Shown here: piece after piece, positions 30,144 to 46,207 of the stretch
How positions within the stretch are numbered: the first letter of the stretch is position 1
Layout: every line of letters begins with the position of its first letter
NCBI RefSeq assembly: GCF_029846115.1
Contig: NZ_JARVZZ010000001.1
Coordinates: 4,774,001 to 4,838,000, forward strand
From: Serratia marcescens
Lineage (GTDB): Bacteria; Pseudomonadota; Gammaproteobacteria; Enterobacterales; Enterobacteriaceae
DNA: 64,000 bases
Reading direction: 5' to 3'
Notes under the pieces: model-generated
What the model saw: only the letters and a program-made list of their open reading frames with translations
What the model was told of the DNA's origin: nothing
The model's database searches: none
Translations under genes and position numbers: made by a program

Positions 30144-30167
30144 GATGGCCGATGATCCTGCGGAGGA

Positions 30168-32140
<1,973 letters not shown>

Positions 32141-32270
32141 TTGTGTACGATCCCGCTTAATACGTTCCATGGTGCTCTACGCCGGGGCGCGCCGCGGCAA
32201 AGAGAACGGAGTGTAAATCATTCCGCCGGATTTGTTGAGAACCTGCGTGGCAGGCGCCGGCGGCAAACTG

Positions 32271-33607
<1,337 letters not shown>

Positions 33608-33611
<4 letters not shown>

Positions 33612-34480
33612 TGCGCGTGGGACTCCTTATTGGCAGGGTGCGGCGTATAGGTGTCTTCCGGTTCAACCGGCAGCGCGGTGCCTTTTTCCGGTTCGTCCTG
33701 CGATTCAGCCCCTTTGGCGGCCGCGCCGTTTTTACCGGCGGCTTCGCCCTTTTGCGAACCTGCGCTGTTGTCCGGGATTTCCCCTTGCAGCTGCTTGCGC
33801 GAAGAGAGCTGGCGCTCGATATCGGTCAGGTTCTCCAGCTTGCGCGAGGTGTCCTGCAGCTGCGATTGCAGACGCGCCTGGCTCTGGCGCAGCGAATCGA
33901 TCTGACTGTCGCTGCTCTCCTGCAGATGCTGATAGCGTGCTTTCTCATCGAACAGCGTGATCTGCAGCAATTGCTGCTGGCGCCACAGCTGCGTCAGCGG
34001 ACGCAGTGAACCGGGGAATTCCATCCGGTAGCTGTTGATCCTGTCGATGATTTGGCGGCGTTCGCCGGAGGTCGGCTGCGCGCTGCCCAGCAGGATGCTC
34101 TGTTTGAAAACGCCGGACCAGCTGTCGCCAGGCACCGTTTTCGCCAGCGCACGCGCCTGGGTCGAGCCGATACGGTCGGCGCAGTCCATCGCGCGCAGCC
34201 AGTAGAGCGCGTTATCCACCGCGTCCTTGTCGTCCAACTGCCACAGGGTATCGCAAGCCGCGGTGCGGTAATCGATCACCTTGGTATCCGGGATCGCCTC
34301 TTGCTGCTGAGGGTTCAGGCCACCGCTGACGGCGCGATCGACGCAGCCCGCCAGCAACAGCGGCATAAAGAAGACGGCGCCCAACCAGCTGATCGGGCGT
34401 TTGCCGAGCGGCGCTCTGTGCGTGGCACGCGGTGAACGTTCGGTCTGTGAAAGACGAAGGCGTTTAGACCATGTGTACAT
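33608..34480 (-). CDS. qseG: QseG, outer-membrane lipoprotein of the GlrK/GlrR system
   Basis: A 290-residue lipoprotein with a lipobox LLAGC (C46) after a long basic N-terminus. A coiled-coil-prone stretch (about 175-230, rich in Q, L, S and R) follows, then a low-complexity charged tail (GEAAGKNGAAAKGAESQDEPEKG, in parts). In E. coli QseG interacts with the sensor kinase and affects GlrK signalling. It is longer than the E. coli protein, partly because of the N-terminus and tail. The start lies 3 bp after the glrK stop; the true start could be a later non-ATG codon. Confidence 0.88.
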
Positions 34481-34483
34481 TAT

Positions 34484-35920
34484 TTATTCATTCTCGGCGG
34501 TTAACGGCAGTTCAATGCGGAAGCAGACGTCTGCACCGGCGACCGTCGCCAGTTGCAGCTCACCGCGCATGCGACGGATACAGTCCTGAGCGATGCTCAA
34601 CCCCAGTCCGCTTCCTTTTACCGCCCCTTTTCGCTGGTGACTACCCTGGAAAAAAGGCTCGAAAATCATGGCTCTTTCAGCCTCGGGGATCGGCGTGCCG
34701 GTATTGGCGACGTCGATTTGCACCCGTTGTCCAACCTGACGGCTGCGGATCCAAATGTTACCGGATTCCTTGCCGTAGTGCACCGCATTGGAGTAGAGAT
34801 TATCCAGCACGCGCATTAATAGCGTAGGCTCTGCCCAGCAGATTTCCGCCTCCAGCGTAATTTCGGTGGAAATCATCTTCGCCCGCGCCGGCAAACTGTG
34901 CGCGGCGACCACCAAATCGACCATTTCGCGCAGCTCGACGTTCTCGTGTTCCGCCGGGCCATCGGCCAGTTTGCGGTTGTAATCCAACAGCTGTTCAATC
35001 AGCTGCTGCAGATGGCGGCTGCTGTTGTCGAGTATCGCCACCACCTCTTTCTGATCGGAAGTCAGCGGCCCCGCCACCTCGTCGGCCAGCAGTTCGGTGC
35101 CTTCACGCATGCTGGCCAACGGCGTTTTCAGCTCGTGCGAAATATGGCGCAGGAACTCGTGGCGCTGCGACTCCAGCCACGCCAGCCGCTCGCTCAGCCA
35201 GATGATGCGCTGCGCCAGCGAACGCAGCTCGCGCGGCCCTTTGAATGACGCGGTGCTGCCCAGCGCACGCCCTTCCCCCAGGCGGTTGATCATCCGCTCC
35301 ACGGCCTTGACCGGCCCGATGATCATGCGGGTGAACAGCACCACCAGCAGCACGCTGACCAGGAACAGCAGCAGCGCCTGCCAGCCGAAGAACTGGCCGC
35401 GCTCGGCAATGGCCTGCTGCAGCTGCTGGCCGCGCGAGAACACCACCGCGCGCGTGGCCTGCACCATTTCGGCGTTGGAACGGGAGAACGACTCGAGCAA
35501 GGCGGAAGCCTCTTGGTCCGGCCCGCTGTTATGGCATTTGATCGCCGCCAGTTGGGTCAGCAACTGGCGCAGCGTTTGGTAGTAGCGCTCGTCCGGCAGG
35601 ATCGGCGCGTGGGCGTCCAGCATCTGCGAATACTGCTTGCGCTGGTTCTGGTACAGCTTCTGCAGCGTAGGATCGACCAGCACGCAGTACTGACGATAGC
35701 TGCGCTCCATCTCCAGCGCCACGCTGGTCATCGCCTCGCTGCGCCGCGCGTCCACCAGCGTGGTGCGGTTGATGTCCGCCGCCTGCGCGCTGAGGTGATC
35801 CAGACTCTGGTAGGCCTGATAGGCCAGCACCAGCAGCGGCAACAGCACCAACAGGAACGCCAGCAGCACCAATTGCCGCAGCGAACGGGGGAATAAACGC
35901 CATTTTTTCAACGAAATCAT
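34484..35920 (-). CDS. glrK: GlrK (QseE), sensor histidine kinase
   Basis: A 478-residue inner-membrane kinase. TM1 is about residues 16-34 and TM2 about 181-202, followed by a HAMP-like linker. The H box has phosphoacceptor H262 (RHISHELKTPLASM). The catalytic domain shows the N box region and GLGLSIAQDC near the C-terminus. It phosphorylates GlrR and is the first gene of glrK-qseG-glrR. Upstream lies an unexplained 340-bp segment and then glmY on the same strand. Confidence 0.95.
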   Translation of the reverse strand: MISLKKWRLFPRSLRQLVLLAFLLVLLPLLVLAYQAYQSLDHLSAQAADINRTTLVDARRSEAMTSVALEMERSYRQYCVLVDPTLQKLYQNQRKQYSQMLDAHAPILPDERYYQTLRQLLTQLAAIKCHNSGPDQEASALLESFSRSNAEMVQATRAVVFSRGQQLQQAIAERGQFFGWQALLLFLVSVLLVVLFTRMIIGPVKAVERMINRLGEGRALGSTASFKGPRELRSLAQRIIWLSERLAWLESQRHEFLRHISHELKTPLASMREGTELLADEVAGPLTSDQKEVVAILDNSSRHLQQLIEQLLDYNRKLADGPAEHENVELREMVDLVVAAHSLPARAKMISTEITLEAEICWAEPTLLMRVLDNLYSNAVHYGKESGNIWIRSRQVGQRVQIDVANTGTPIPEAERAMIFEPFFQGSHQRKGAVKGSGLGLSIAQDCIRRMRGELQLATVAGADVCFRIELPLTAENE

Positions 35921-35939
35921 CTCATTCTCTCAGCTCTGT

Positions 35940-36278
35940 CACGATGCTAACTGACTCGCCGGAAAGAGAAAAGCCCGGCAAGGGAGAATCCTGAACGCAC
36001 AAGGAAAAAGCTGCGGGTTCGGTGAACCGCGCCCATAGGCCTGGCCTGCCGACGGCATGCGGCCTCGGTAACATCAACCGGTGTGAAAGCAAGAGTGTGG
36101 GGAGAGCGTCTGCGTTCGAGGGCATAGGCAACGAAACAGGGATAAGCGCAGCATTGAGAATTGACATCGGGGCAAGAAACTTGCCCCAACGCAAGGAAAG
36201 TGTGGATGCCCTTAAGTCTCGTCCCCAGGGTGATGTAGCGCAGCGGCTGGCATCGAACAGGACGAATAGCATCCGTAA
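35940..36278. other. Unexplained GC-rich, hairpin-rich segment between glmY and glrK
   Basis: About 340 bp with no recognisable gene. It contains an 8-bp perfect stem GGGGCAAG-AAA-CTTGCCCC (36171-36189), a GCGGGTTC-GGT-GAACCGCG hairpin (36013-36031) and the short palindrome TGCCGACGGCA. Open frames on both strands (110 and 165 codons when extended into glmY) cross each other and lack good SDs, so I do not call them genes. A structured RNA or the remnant of a group II intron or other mobile element is possible but unproven. Confidence 0.4.
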
Positions 36279-36486
36279 GTATCCAGGATTGATGAACCCT
36301 TCATCACAGTTGGATACAGGCGGTGCCTCACTCCACGTGTCGCCCGATGCTTGATAAAGCCGTTTGCACGGTCTGTTATCGGTTTGGTTGGACGATAGGC
36401 ACCATTTCTTTGGCATCATTCGGAGGCTTATGAGGCGATTTGCCGTCTAATTACGGCGCCGTCATAAAAAGTTGAATGAGCAACCG
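36279..36486 (-). ncRNA. glmY: GlmY small RNA
   Basis: A regulatory RNA that, in enterobacteria, titrates RapZ so that GlmZ can activate glmS translation and amino-sugar synthesis. Conserved GlmY/GlmZ blocks read in order on the minus strand: GCTCATTC (about 36481), CTCATAAGCCTCCGAATGATGC, then GGTGCCTATCGTCC and GAGTGAGGCACC (36333-36322). The TTATGA/TCATAA arms give the first stem-loop. It has the expected place upstream of glrK and a sigma-54 promoter whose start falls near 36486. The 3' end is uncertain: a nested hairpin (36279-36317) is present but no T tract follows. Confidence 0.85.
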
Positions 36487-36495
36487 ACGAGAATA

Positions 36496-36513
36496 ATGCA
36501 CGTTGCGTGCCAA
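36496..36513 (-). promoter_or_regulatory. Sigma-54 promoter of glmY
   Basis: On the minus strand TTGGCACGCAACGTGCAT fits the sigma-54 consensus TTGGCACG-N4-TTGCW, with GG and GC at the right spacing and one mismatch. The start is predicted near 36486. Confidence 0.88.
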
Positions 36514-36620
36514 CTTTGCAATAAAAATAATAACAACATGATTTTATTAAAAAAATAAAATTATACCAGTAAGTTTCTTTGCGCATCACGCCCCGATGAG
36601 CGATGAAAAAAACACCGCGC

Positions 36621-36733
36621 TGTCGCCAAATGCAGACAACTAAAGCCAAACCCGATTACCACCAATAAAATCAATTATTTAAATGTCTCCATTTAGCGAC
36701 AGAGAAAATAGCGCCTGTCGCAAAATGCAGACA
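36621..36733 (-). promoter_or_regulatory. Three GlrR binding sites (TGTC-N10-GACA) upstream of glmY
   Basis: Exact matches to TGTC-N10-GACA occur at 36621-36638, 36684-36701 and 36716-36733. They lie about 110-250 bp upstream of the sigma-54 promoter, as expected for an enhancer-binding protein. Two of the three share nearly the same spacer (GCCAAATGCA and GCAAAATGCA). Confidence 0.9.
36669..36681. promoter_or_regulatory. IHF site between the GlrR sites
   Basis: AATCAATTATTTA is a perfect match to the IHF consensus WATCAANNNNTTR. IHF bending here could bring GlrR to the sigma-54 promoter. Confidence 0.65.
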
Positions 36734-36761
36734 CTGCCGCCAATCGCCGAACGCCGGCCAT

Positions 36762-36788
36762 AAAAAAGGGCGCAATTGCTTGCGCCCT
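36762..36788 (-). terminator. Terminator after purL
   Basis: AGGGCGCAA-TTGC-TTGCGCCCT forms a 9-bp stem, followed on the minus strand by TTTTTT. It lies 20 bp beyond the purL stop and shields glmY from purL transcription. Confidence 0.92.
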
Positions 36789-36808
36789 CTGTACGGTGGT
36801 GGCCGTTT

Positions 36809-40699
<3,891 letters not shown>

Positions 40700-40771
40700 A
40701 ATCAAAGTTCTCTCGTCTTCGAAGCGACGGATAAGACGCTTCATTGGGCGCAACAGGGGAAAACGCGCGTC

Positions 40772-40810
40772 ATTATAGAGAATCCTCGCCGCCGACGAAA
40801 CCGTTTGCGT
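40772..40810 (-). promoter_or_regulatory. purL promoter with PurR box
   Basis: On the minus strand ACGCAAACGGTTTCGT (40810-40795) fits the PurR dyad consensus. It covers the -35 region (TTTCGT) of a promoter whose -10 is a consensus TATAAT (40777-40772) at 17-bp spacing. Purine repression is predicted. Confidence 0.85.
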
Positions 40811-40976
40811 AGGGATTATTGATAAAAGCGTGCCGCACCGTCGAATTGTCATAACGTGTCAATAAAGTTGCACACTGGCGTTTTGTTGCGCAAAATGCCC
40901 CCGCACTGGTGATTTAACCATGAGAAAATTCGCGGTTATCGTCGCCGGCGTACCTGTGCCACCACTGGATAACTAT

Positions 40977-42437
40977 TTGAAACGTCTTAAAATAAACTAC
41001 ATCCTCATCGGCGTTGTCACCCTGCTTCTGGCTCTCGCCCTGTGGCCCAATATCACCTGGCGCAGCGGCCAGGGCGGGCAACTCCAGGAGATCATTTCCC
41101 GCGGCGAGTTGCGTATCAGCACGCTGAACTCCCCGCTGACCTATTTCAACACCAAGCAAGGGCCGGGTGGGCTCGACTACGAACTGGCCAAGCGCTTCGC
41201 CAACTACCTCGGGGTGAAGCTGGTGGTGATCCCCCATCAGAACATCAATGACCTGTTCGACGATCTGGACGACGACGACGCCGATCTGCTGGCGGCGGGC
41301 CTTATCTACAACCAGGAGCGCCTCAGCCGCGCGCGCACCGGCCCCGCCTACTACTCCGTTTCCCAACAGCTGGTGTACCGGCTGGGCACCCCGCGGCCAA
41401 AAGGCTTCGCCGACATTAAAGGCAAGCTGGCGGTCGCCTCCGGTTCCGCGCACGTCAGCACGCTAAAGCAGCTCAAACAGGATAAATACCCGGATCTCGC
41501 CTGGGAGTCCTCCAGCGATCTCACCTCCAAAGAGCTGCTGGAACGGGTGGCCGACGGCAAGCTGGACTACACCCTCGGCGATTCGGTCACCATCGCGCTG
41601 CTGCAGCGCATCCATCCGCAGCTGGCGGTGGCGTTCGACGTCACCGACGAAGAACCGGTCACCTGGTATCTGAAACGCGACGGCGACGACAGCCTGTACG
41701 CGGCGATGCTGGACTTCTACAGCCAGATGGTGGACGACGGCACCCTGGCGCGGCTCGAAGAAAAATACCTCGGCCACGTCGGCAGCTTTGACTATGTGGA
41801 CACCAAAACCTTCCTGTCGGCCATCGACTCGGTGCTGCCCAACTTCCGCCCACTGTTCGAGAAGCACGCCAACGAGATCGACTGGAAGCTGCTGGCGGCC
41901 ATCGCCTATCAGGAATCGCACTGGAATCCGCAGGCCACCTCACCCACCGGCGTGCGCGGCCTGATGATGCTGACCCGCGCCACCGCCGACGGCCTGGGGG
42001 TCAACGACCGCCTCGATCCGGAAGAGAGCATTCAGGGCGGCGCGCTCTACCTGCAGCGGCTAATGGCCAAGGTGCCGGACAGCGTGCCGGAAGACGAGCG
42101 CATCTGGTTCTCGCTGGCGGCCTACAACATGGGCTGGGGCCACATGCTGGACGCGCGCAAGCTGACCAAAACGCAAAAAGGCAATCCGGACAGCTGGGTC
42201 GACGTCAAGCAGCGCCTGCCGATGCTCAGCCAGAAGCGCTACTACCCGCAGCTGACCTACGGCTATGCGCGCGGGCGTGAAGCCTACAACTATGTAGAAA
42301 ACATCCGCCGCTACCAGGTCAGCCTGGTGGGCTATCTGCAGGAAAAAGAGAGAAAGGCGGCGCAAGCGGCCGCCGAGCAGGAGGCGTTGGGGAAAGGCTA
42401 TCCGACGGTGATGCCGGAACTGGCGCTCAACCACTGA
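40977..42437 (+). CDS. mltF: Membrane-bound lytic murein transglycosylase F
   Basis: A two-domain enzyme of 486 residues if it starts at the TTG at 40977. A signal-anchor (about residues 7-24) leads into a periplasmic solute-binding-like domain ([15 protein letters not shown]). A C-terminal lytic transglycosylase domain follows, with its catalytic Glu in [15 protein letters not shown]. It cleaves peptidoglycan with 1,6-anhydro product formation. I prefer the TTG because similarity to E. coli MltF starts exactly there ([12 protein letters not shown]); an ATG at 40920 would add 19 residues with no clear SD. The stop abuts convergent tadA. Confidence 0.92.
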   Translation: MKRLKINYILIGVVTLLLALALWPNITWRSGQGGQLQEIISRGELRISTLNSPLTYFNTKQGPGGLDYELAKRFANYLGVKLVVIPHQNINDLFDDLDDDDADLLAAGLIYNQERLSRARTGPAYYSVSQQLVYRLGTPRPKGFADIKGKLAVASGSAHVSTLKQLKQDKYPDLAWESSSDLTSKELLERVADGKLDYTLGDSVTIALLQRIHPQLAVAFDVTDEEPVTWYLKRDGDDSLYAAMLDFYSQMVDDGTLARLEEKYLGHVGSFDYVDTKTFLSAIDSVLPNFRPLFEKHANEIDWKLLAAIAYQESHWNPQATSPTGVRGLMMLTRATADGLGVNDRLDPEESIQGGALYLQRLMAKVPDSVPEDERIWFSLAAYNMGWGHMLDARKLTKTQKGNPDSWVDVKQRLPMLSQKRYYPQLTYGYARGREAYNYVENIRRYQVSLVGYLQEKERKAAQAAAEQEALGKGYPTVMPELALNH

Positions 42438-42977
<540 letters not shown>

Positions 42978-43061
42978 TTATACACACTAGCCTCCCTTTG
43001 TCGTAGCCGCCCGCCAATGGCTATACTGGCCGAATCAGCGTGTGATTCAGGGACAAGAAGC

Positions 43062-44114
43062 ATGAAACTCAGTAAAAAGAACGCGGTCGTGGTGCGCAAG
43101 GCACTGGACGGCTGGGTGGGGGAAGGCGCCTTGACGCCCGAACAACGGCAGCAACTGCTGCAGCATGTGGCCGTACAGCCTTTCGACTGGCGGCGGCTGG
43201 CGCGCTATGCGTTTCTCGCCGCGCTGGCCTCTCTGCTGATCGCCGTCACCAGCCTGTTCGCCGACAGCGAACTGCTTGCATGGCTCAGCGGACTGTTCCG
43301 CTTCGACGCGCCGGTACGCATGGCGATCGCCGGCGTACTGGCGGCGCTGGCCTACGTCTGGGCGCTGCGTCGCCGCCGGCGCCACCCGGAAAAACGCTAC
43401 GGCAACGAAGCGGCGCTGTTTGTCGCCGTGTTGCTTACCGCCTGCGCCTTATGGCAACTGGGGGTCTGGCTGGATAACGGCAGCGGCCGGGTTTCCGTGC
43501 TGCTGCTGTTCGCCGCGCTGCTGTACGGTGCGATCGGTTGGTTCAGCCGCTCCGGGCTGGTGTGGTGGTTCGCCCTGCTGTCGCTCGGCAACGCCTTCGG
43601 CGCCGAGACCGGCTACCTGTCCGGCTGGGGCGCCTACTGGCTCGGCATGAGCTACCCGATTCGCTTTATCGCCTTTGGCACGGTGCTGATCGCCGCCGCG
43701 CTGCTGTTGCGGCCACTGTTGGCGCAGCGCGGTCTGCAGCGGGTGTCGCTGGCGATGGGCCTGCTGTACCTGTTTATCGCCCTGTGGCTGCTGTCTATCT
43801 TCGGCAACTACGGCGATCTCGACAGCTGGTACAGCGCGCGCCAGATCGAGCTGTTCCACTGGAGCCTGCTGTTCGGGCTGGCTGCTTTCGCCGCCATTTG
43901 GCTGGGGTTGAAGCATGACGACGCCATGCTGCGCGGCTTCGGGCTAACCTTCCTCGGCATTAACCTGTATACCCGTCTGTTCGAGTTTTTCTGGGACAGC
44001 ATGCCGAAGGCGGTTTTCTTCGTGCTGCTCGGCCTGAGCCTGTGGGCGTTGGGGCATTATGCGGAGAAGATTTGGCAGTTGGGGCGCAAGCCGCACGACG
44101 TAACCGACGACTGA
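43062..44114 (+). CDS. DUF2157 membrane protein
   Basis: A 350-residue inner-membrane protein. A soluble N-terminus (about 1-45, MKLSKKNAVVVRKALDGWV onward, with an E-G-x-L-T-x-E-Q motif) is followed by about nine to ten hydrophobic segments, as in DUF2157 proteins. A basic RRRRRHPEKR patch lies near residue 105. No biochemical function is known. It starts at 43062 (AAGAAG before the ATG), is divergent from tadA and ends at a bidirectional terminator with pgpC. Confidence 0.8.
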   Translation: MKLSKKNAVVVRKALDGWVGEGALTPEQRQQLLQHVAVQPFDWRRLARYAFLAALASLLIAVTSLFADSELLAWLSGLFRFDAPVRMAIAGVLAALAYVWALRRRRRHPEKRYGNEAALFVAVLLTACALWQLGVWLDNGSGRVSVLLLFAALLYGAIGWFSRSGLVWWFALLSLGNAFGAETGYLSGWGAYWLGMSYPIRFIAFGTVLIAAALLLRPLLAQRGLQRVSLAMGLLYLFIALWLLSIFGNYGDLDSWYSARQIELFHWSLLFGLAAFAAIWLGLKHDDAMLRGFGLTFLGINLYTRLFEFFWDSMPKAVFFVLLGLSLWALGHYAEKIWQLGRKPHDVTDD

Positions 44115-44136
44115 TCGCGGTACCGATAAAAACAAT

Positions 44137-44158
44137 AAGGGCGGAATTCTCCGCCCTT
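44137..44158. terminator. Bidirectional terminator, DUF2157 gene / pgpC
   Basis: AAGGGCGGA-ATTC-TCCGCCCTT forms a 9-bp stem between convergent genes. The minus strand continues TATTGTTTTTATC and the plus strand GGTTTATTCC. Confidence 0.8.
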
Positions 44159-44161
44159 GGT

Positions 44162-44818
44162 TTATTCCAGCTGCTGCAGCTCGCCCTGCTTGCTTACCCG
44201 CCAGCGGTGCTCGCAAAAGAACAGCAGCGGATTATCCTGCTTGCTGTCGCTGTAACCGCTGTACAGCTTCAGCGGCGCACCAAGCCGCTGCTCGAGCTGC
44301 ACTACTTTCTGCGCCCCCAGACAGCGCAAGGTCAAGACCCATCCGCCGCAGCGGCGCGTGATGCGGCTGCCGATCAACCGCACCCGCGGCAGAAACGCCG
44401 AATCGCGATACACCTGCTCCACCAGCCGTTCCGGCGAGCCGGTAATTAACCACACCTCGGCATCGTGCTCCTCCAGGTACTGCCGCAGCCGCATTTGCAC
44501 CACCGGAAATGCGGTCACCTTCTGGCGGAAAGCCTCGATAAACTGCCGTTCCAGCACCTTCAGCGTCGCTTCGGCACGCCCGAAGGTAATTGCCCACAGC
44601 AGCAGGCTCATCGGCCAACGCGCGGCTCGCCCCAGCAGCAGTAACGCCAACCCGATCGGCAGCAGCAGCGGTATCACCAGCAGCAGGTTCAGCGGCAAAC
44701 GGCGCAGCAGAAAACGCAAGAAACTACCGAACATATCCTCCTGATGCAGGGTGCCGTCCAGATCGAAAAAGACCACGCGGCGCCCCTCTGCGGCCGGTTG
44801 TTGCTGCTTGTCGCTCAA
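44162..44818 (-). CDS. pgpC: PgpC, phosphatidylglycerophosphatase C (HAD family)
   Basis: A 218-residue membrane-associated HAD phosphatase of the YfhB/PgpC type, which dephosphorylates phosphatidylglycerol phosphate in phospholipid synthesis. The nucleophile motif FFDLDGT is at about 17-23 and a hydrophobic hairpin spans about 42-65. The later motifs WLITGSP and SGYSDSKQDNPLL are visible. It starts 3 bp after the murP stop and so is likely the third gene of murQ-murP-pgpC, which is not the E. coli arrangement. Confidence 0.85.
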   Translation of the reverse strand: MSDKQQQPAAEGRRVVFFDLDGTLHQEDMFGSFLRFLLRRLPLNLLLVIPLLLPIGLALLLLGRAARWPMSLLLWAITFGRAEATLKVLERQFIEAFRQKVTAFPVVQMRLRQYLEEHDAEVWLITGSPERLVEQVYRDSAFLPRVRLIGSRITRRCGGWVLTLRCLGAQKVVQLEQRLGAPLKLYSGYSDSKQDNPLLFFCEHRWRVSKQGELQQLE

Positions 44819-44821
44819 ACG

Positions 44822-46189
44822 CTACTCCTCGGGATCGTCGAACCCCATCATCCAGGTGAAGAGAAAACCGGCGATAATCGTAATCAGCATCCCCGCCAGA
44901 TACAACATCACCTTACCTGAGACAATGGTCAACGCCAAAGGCAGCCCCGAAATGCCGAAGGTGATTACCGTCGCCACCTTCCAGTAGCTGATGAGCGCAC
45001 CGCCGACCGCCCCGCCGAGGCAGGCGCCGATAAACGGCCGCCCCAGCGGCAGCGTAACCCCGAAGATCAGCGGCTCGCCGATGCCGAGAATGCCGACCGG
45101 CAACGCCCCTTTGATCACCTTCTTCAGCCGTGCGTTGCGGGTTTTCAACAGCACCGCCAGCGCCGCCCCCACCTGACCGACGCCGGCCATCGCCAGGATC
45201 GGCAGCAGCGGGTTGGAACCGTGCGCCTGCACCAGCTCGACGTGGATCGGCACCAGTCCCTGATGCAGGCCGGAGAGCACCAGCGGCAGGAACAGCCCCG
45301 AGAGCAGCGCTCCCACCAGCAGCCCGCCCTTGTCGATCGCCAGATTGGCACCGTGGGCGATGGCGTCGGAGATAATGCCGCCGATCGGCTGCAGAATCAG
45401 GATCGCCAGCGAGGCGGTGACCAGTGTGGTCAGCAGTGGATTGAGGATCAGTTCGACCGACTCCGGCAACAGCGTGCGCAGGCGTTTCTCCACCCAGCAC
45501 ATTAACGCCACCACCAGCAGCACGGCGATCACCCCGCCGCGCCCCGGCTGCAGCGCCTCGCCGAACAAGGTGATCTGCGCCAACGCCGGGCTGGAGAGAA
45601 TGCCGGCCATGACGCCGCCCATCGCCTGAGAGCCGCCGAACACCCGTGCGGCGTTAACCCCGACCAAAATGTTCATGATGGCGAATACCGCGCTGCCGAA
45701 GATCGCCAACAGCCCCAGCACGTTCGGGTAGTCCACCGCCAGCTGGCCGGCGATGTCTGGCCGTTTCAGCAGGTTGATGATGCCAGTGATCAGGCCCGAG
45801 GCGATAAACGCCGGGATCAGCGGAATAAAGACATCGGCCAGCTTTTTCAGCGCGCCGCTCATCGGCGCAGCGTATTTTTGCTTGGCCTGCACCTTGGTGC
45901 GGGCCGCGTCACCGACGGCGACGACGGGCTGCGCGCTGCCGCCCAGCAATTCGCGCATGGCGTCCACCACCTTGGCGGCGGCGCCCGGGCCGACGATAAA
46001 CTGATGCTGCTCACCCTGTTTGATATAGCCCTTCACGCCGGGCAGCTGCCTGAGGGCGGCCAGATCCAGGCGCTGCTCGTCGCTGACCTCGACGCGCACT
46101 CGCGTCATGCAGTTCTCCAGTTTGAGGATATTGCCCTCGCCCCCCACACCCGCCAGGATCTGTGTCGCCAATGCCGTTGTCTTGTCCAT
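44822..46189 (-). CDS. murP: MurP, N-acetylmuramic acid PTS transporter (EIIBC)
   Basis: A 455-residue PTS permease that imports MurNAc and phosphorylates it to MurNAc-6-P. The IIB domain has its phosphocysteine at C27 (LENCMTRVRV). The membrane IIC domain runs from about residue 110 with ten or so hydrophobic segments and the GIGEPLIFGVTLPLGRPF segment. No IIA domain is present, so a general IIA-Glc should supply phosphate. GGTGGGGG before the ATG at 46189 decides the start over a GTG 12 bp upstream. It follows murQ by 18 bp. Confidence 0.92.
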   Translation of the reverse strand: MDKTTALATQILAGVGGEGNILKLENCMTRVRVEVSDEQRLDLAALRQLPGVKGYIKQGEQHQFIVGPGAAAKVVDAMRELLGGSAQPVVAVGDAARTKVQAKQKYAAPMSGALKKLADVFIPLIPAFIASGLITGIINLLKRPDIAGQLAVDYPNVLGLLAIFGSAVFAIMNILVGVNAARVFGGSQAMGGVMAGILSSPALAQITLFGEALQPGRGGVIAVLLVVALMCWVEKRLRTLLPESVELILNPLLTTLVTASLAILILQPIGGIISDAIAHGANLAIDKGGLLVGALLSGLFLPLVLSGLHQGLVPIHVELVQAHGSNPLLPILAMAGVGQVGAALAVLLKTRNARLKKVIKGALPVGILGIGEPLIFGVTLPLGRPFIGACLGGAVGGALISYWKVATVITFGISGLPLALTIVSGKVMLYLAGMLITIIAGFLFTWMMGFDDPEE

Positions 46190-46207
46190 CGCCGCCCCCA
46201 CCGTGAA

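Noticed and set aside
36373..36395. Possible plus-strand sigma-54 promoter (AGGCAC...TTTGGC)
   Set aside because: The GG to GC spacing is about three bases too long; the site at 36496-36513 fits properly.
35922..36419. 165-codon minus-strand frame before glrK, and a 110-codon plus-strand frame across it
   Set aside because: The minus frame runs through GlmY, the two frames conflict, and neither has an SD or known domain. The region is treated as unexplained non-coding.
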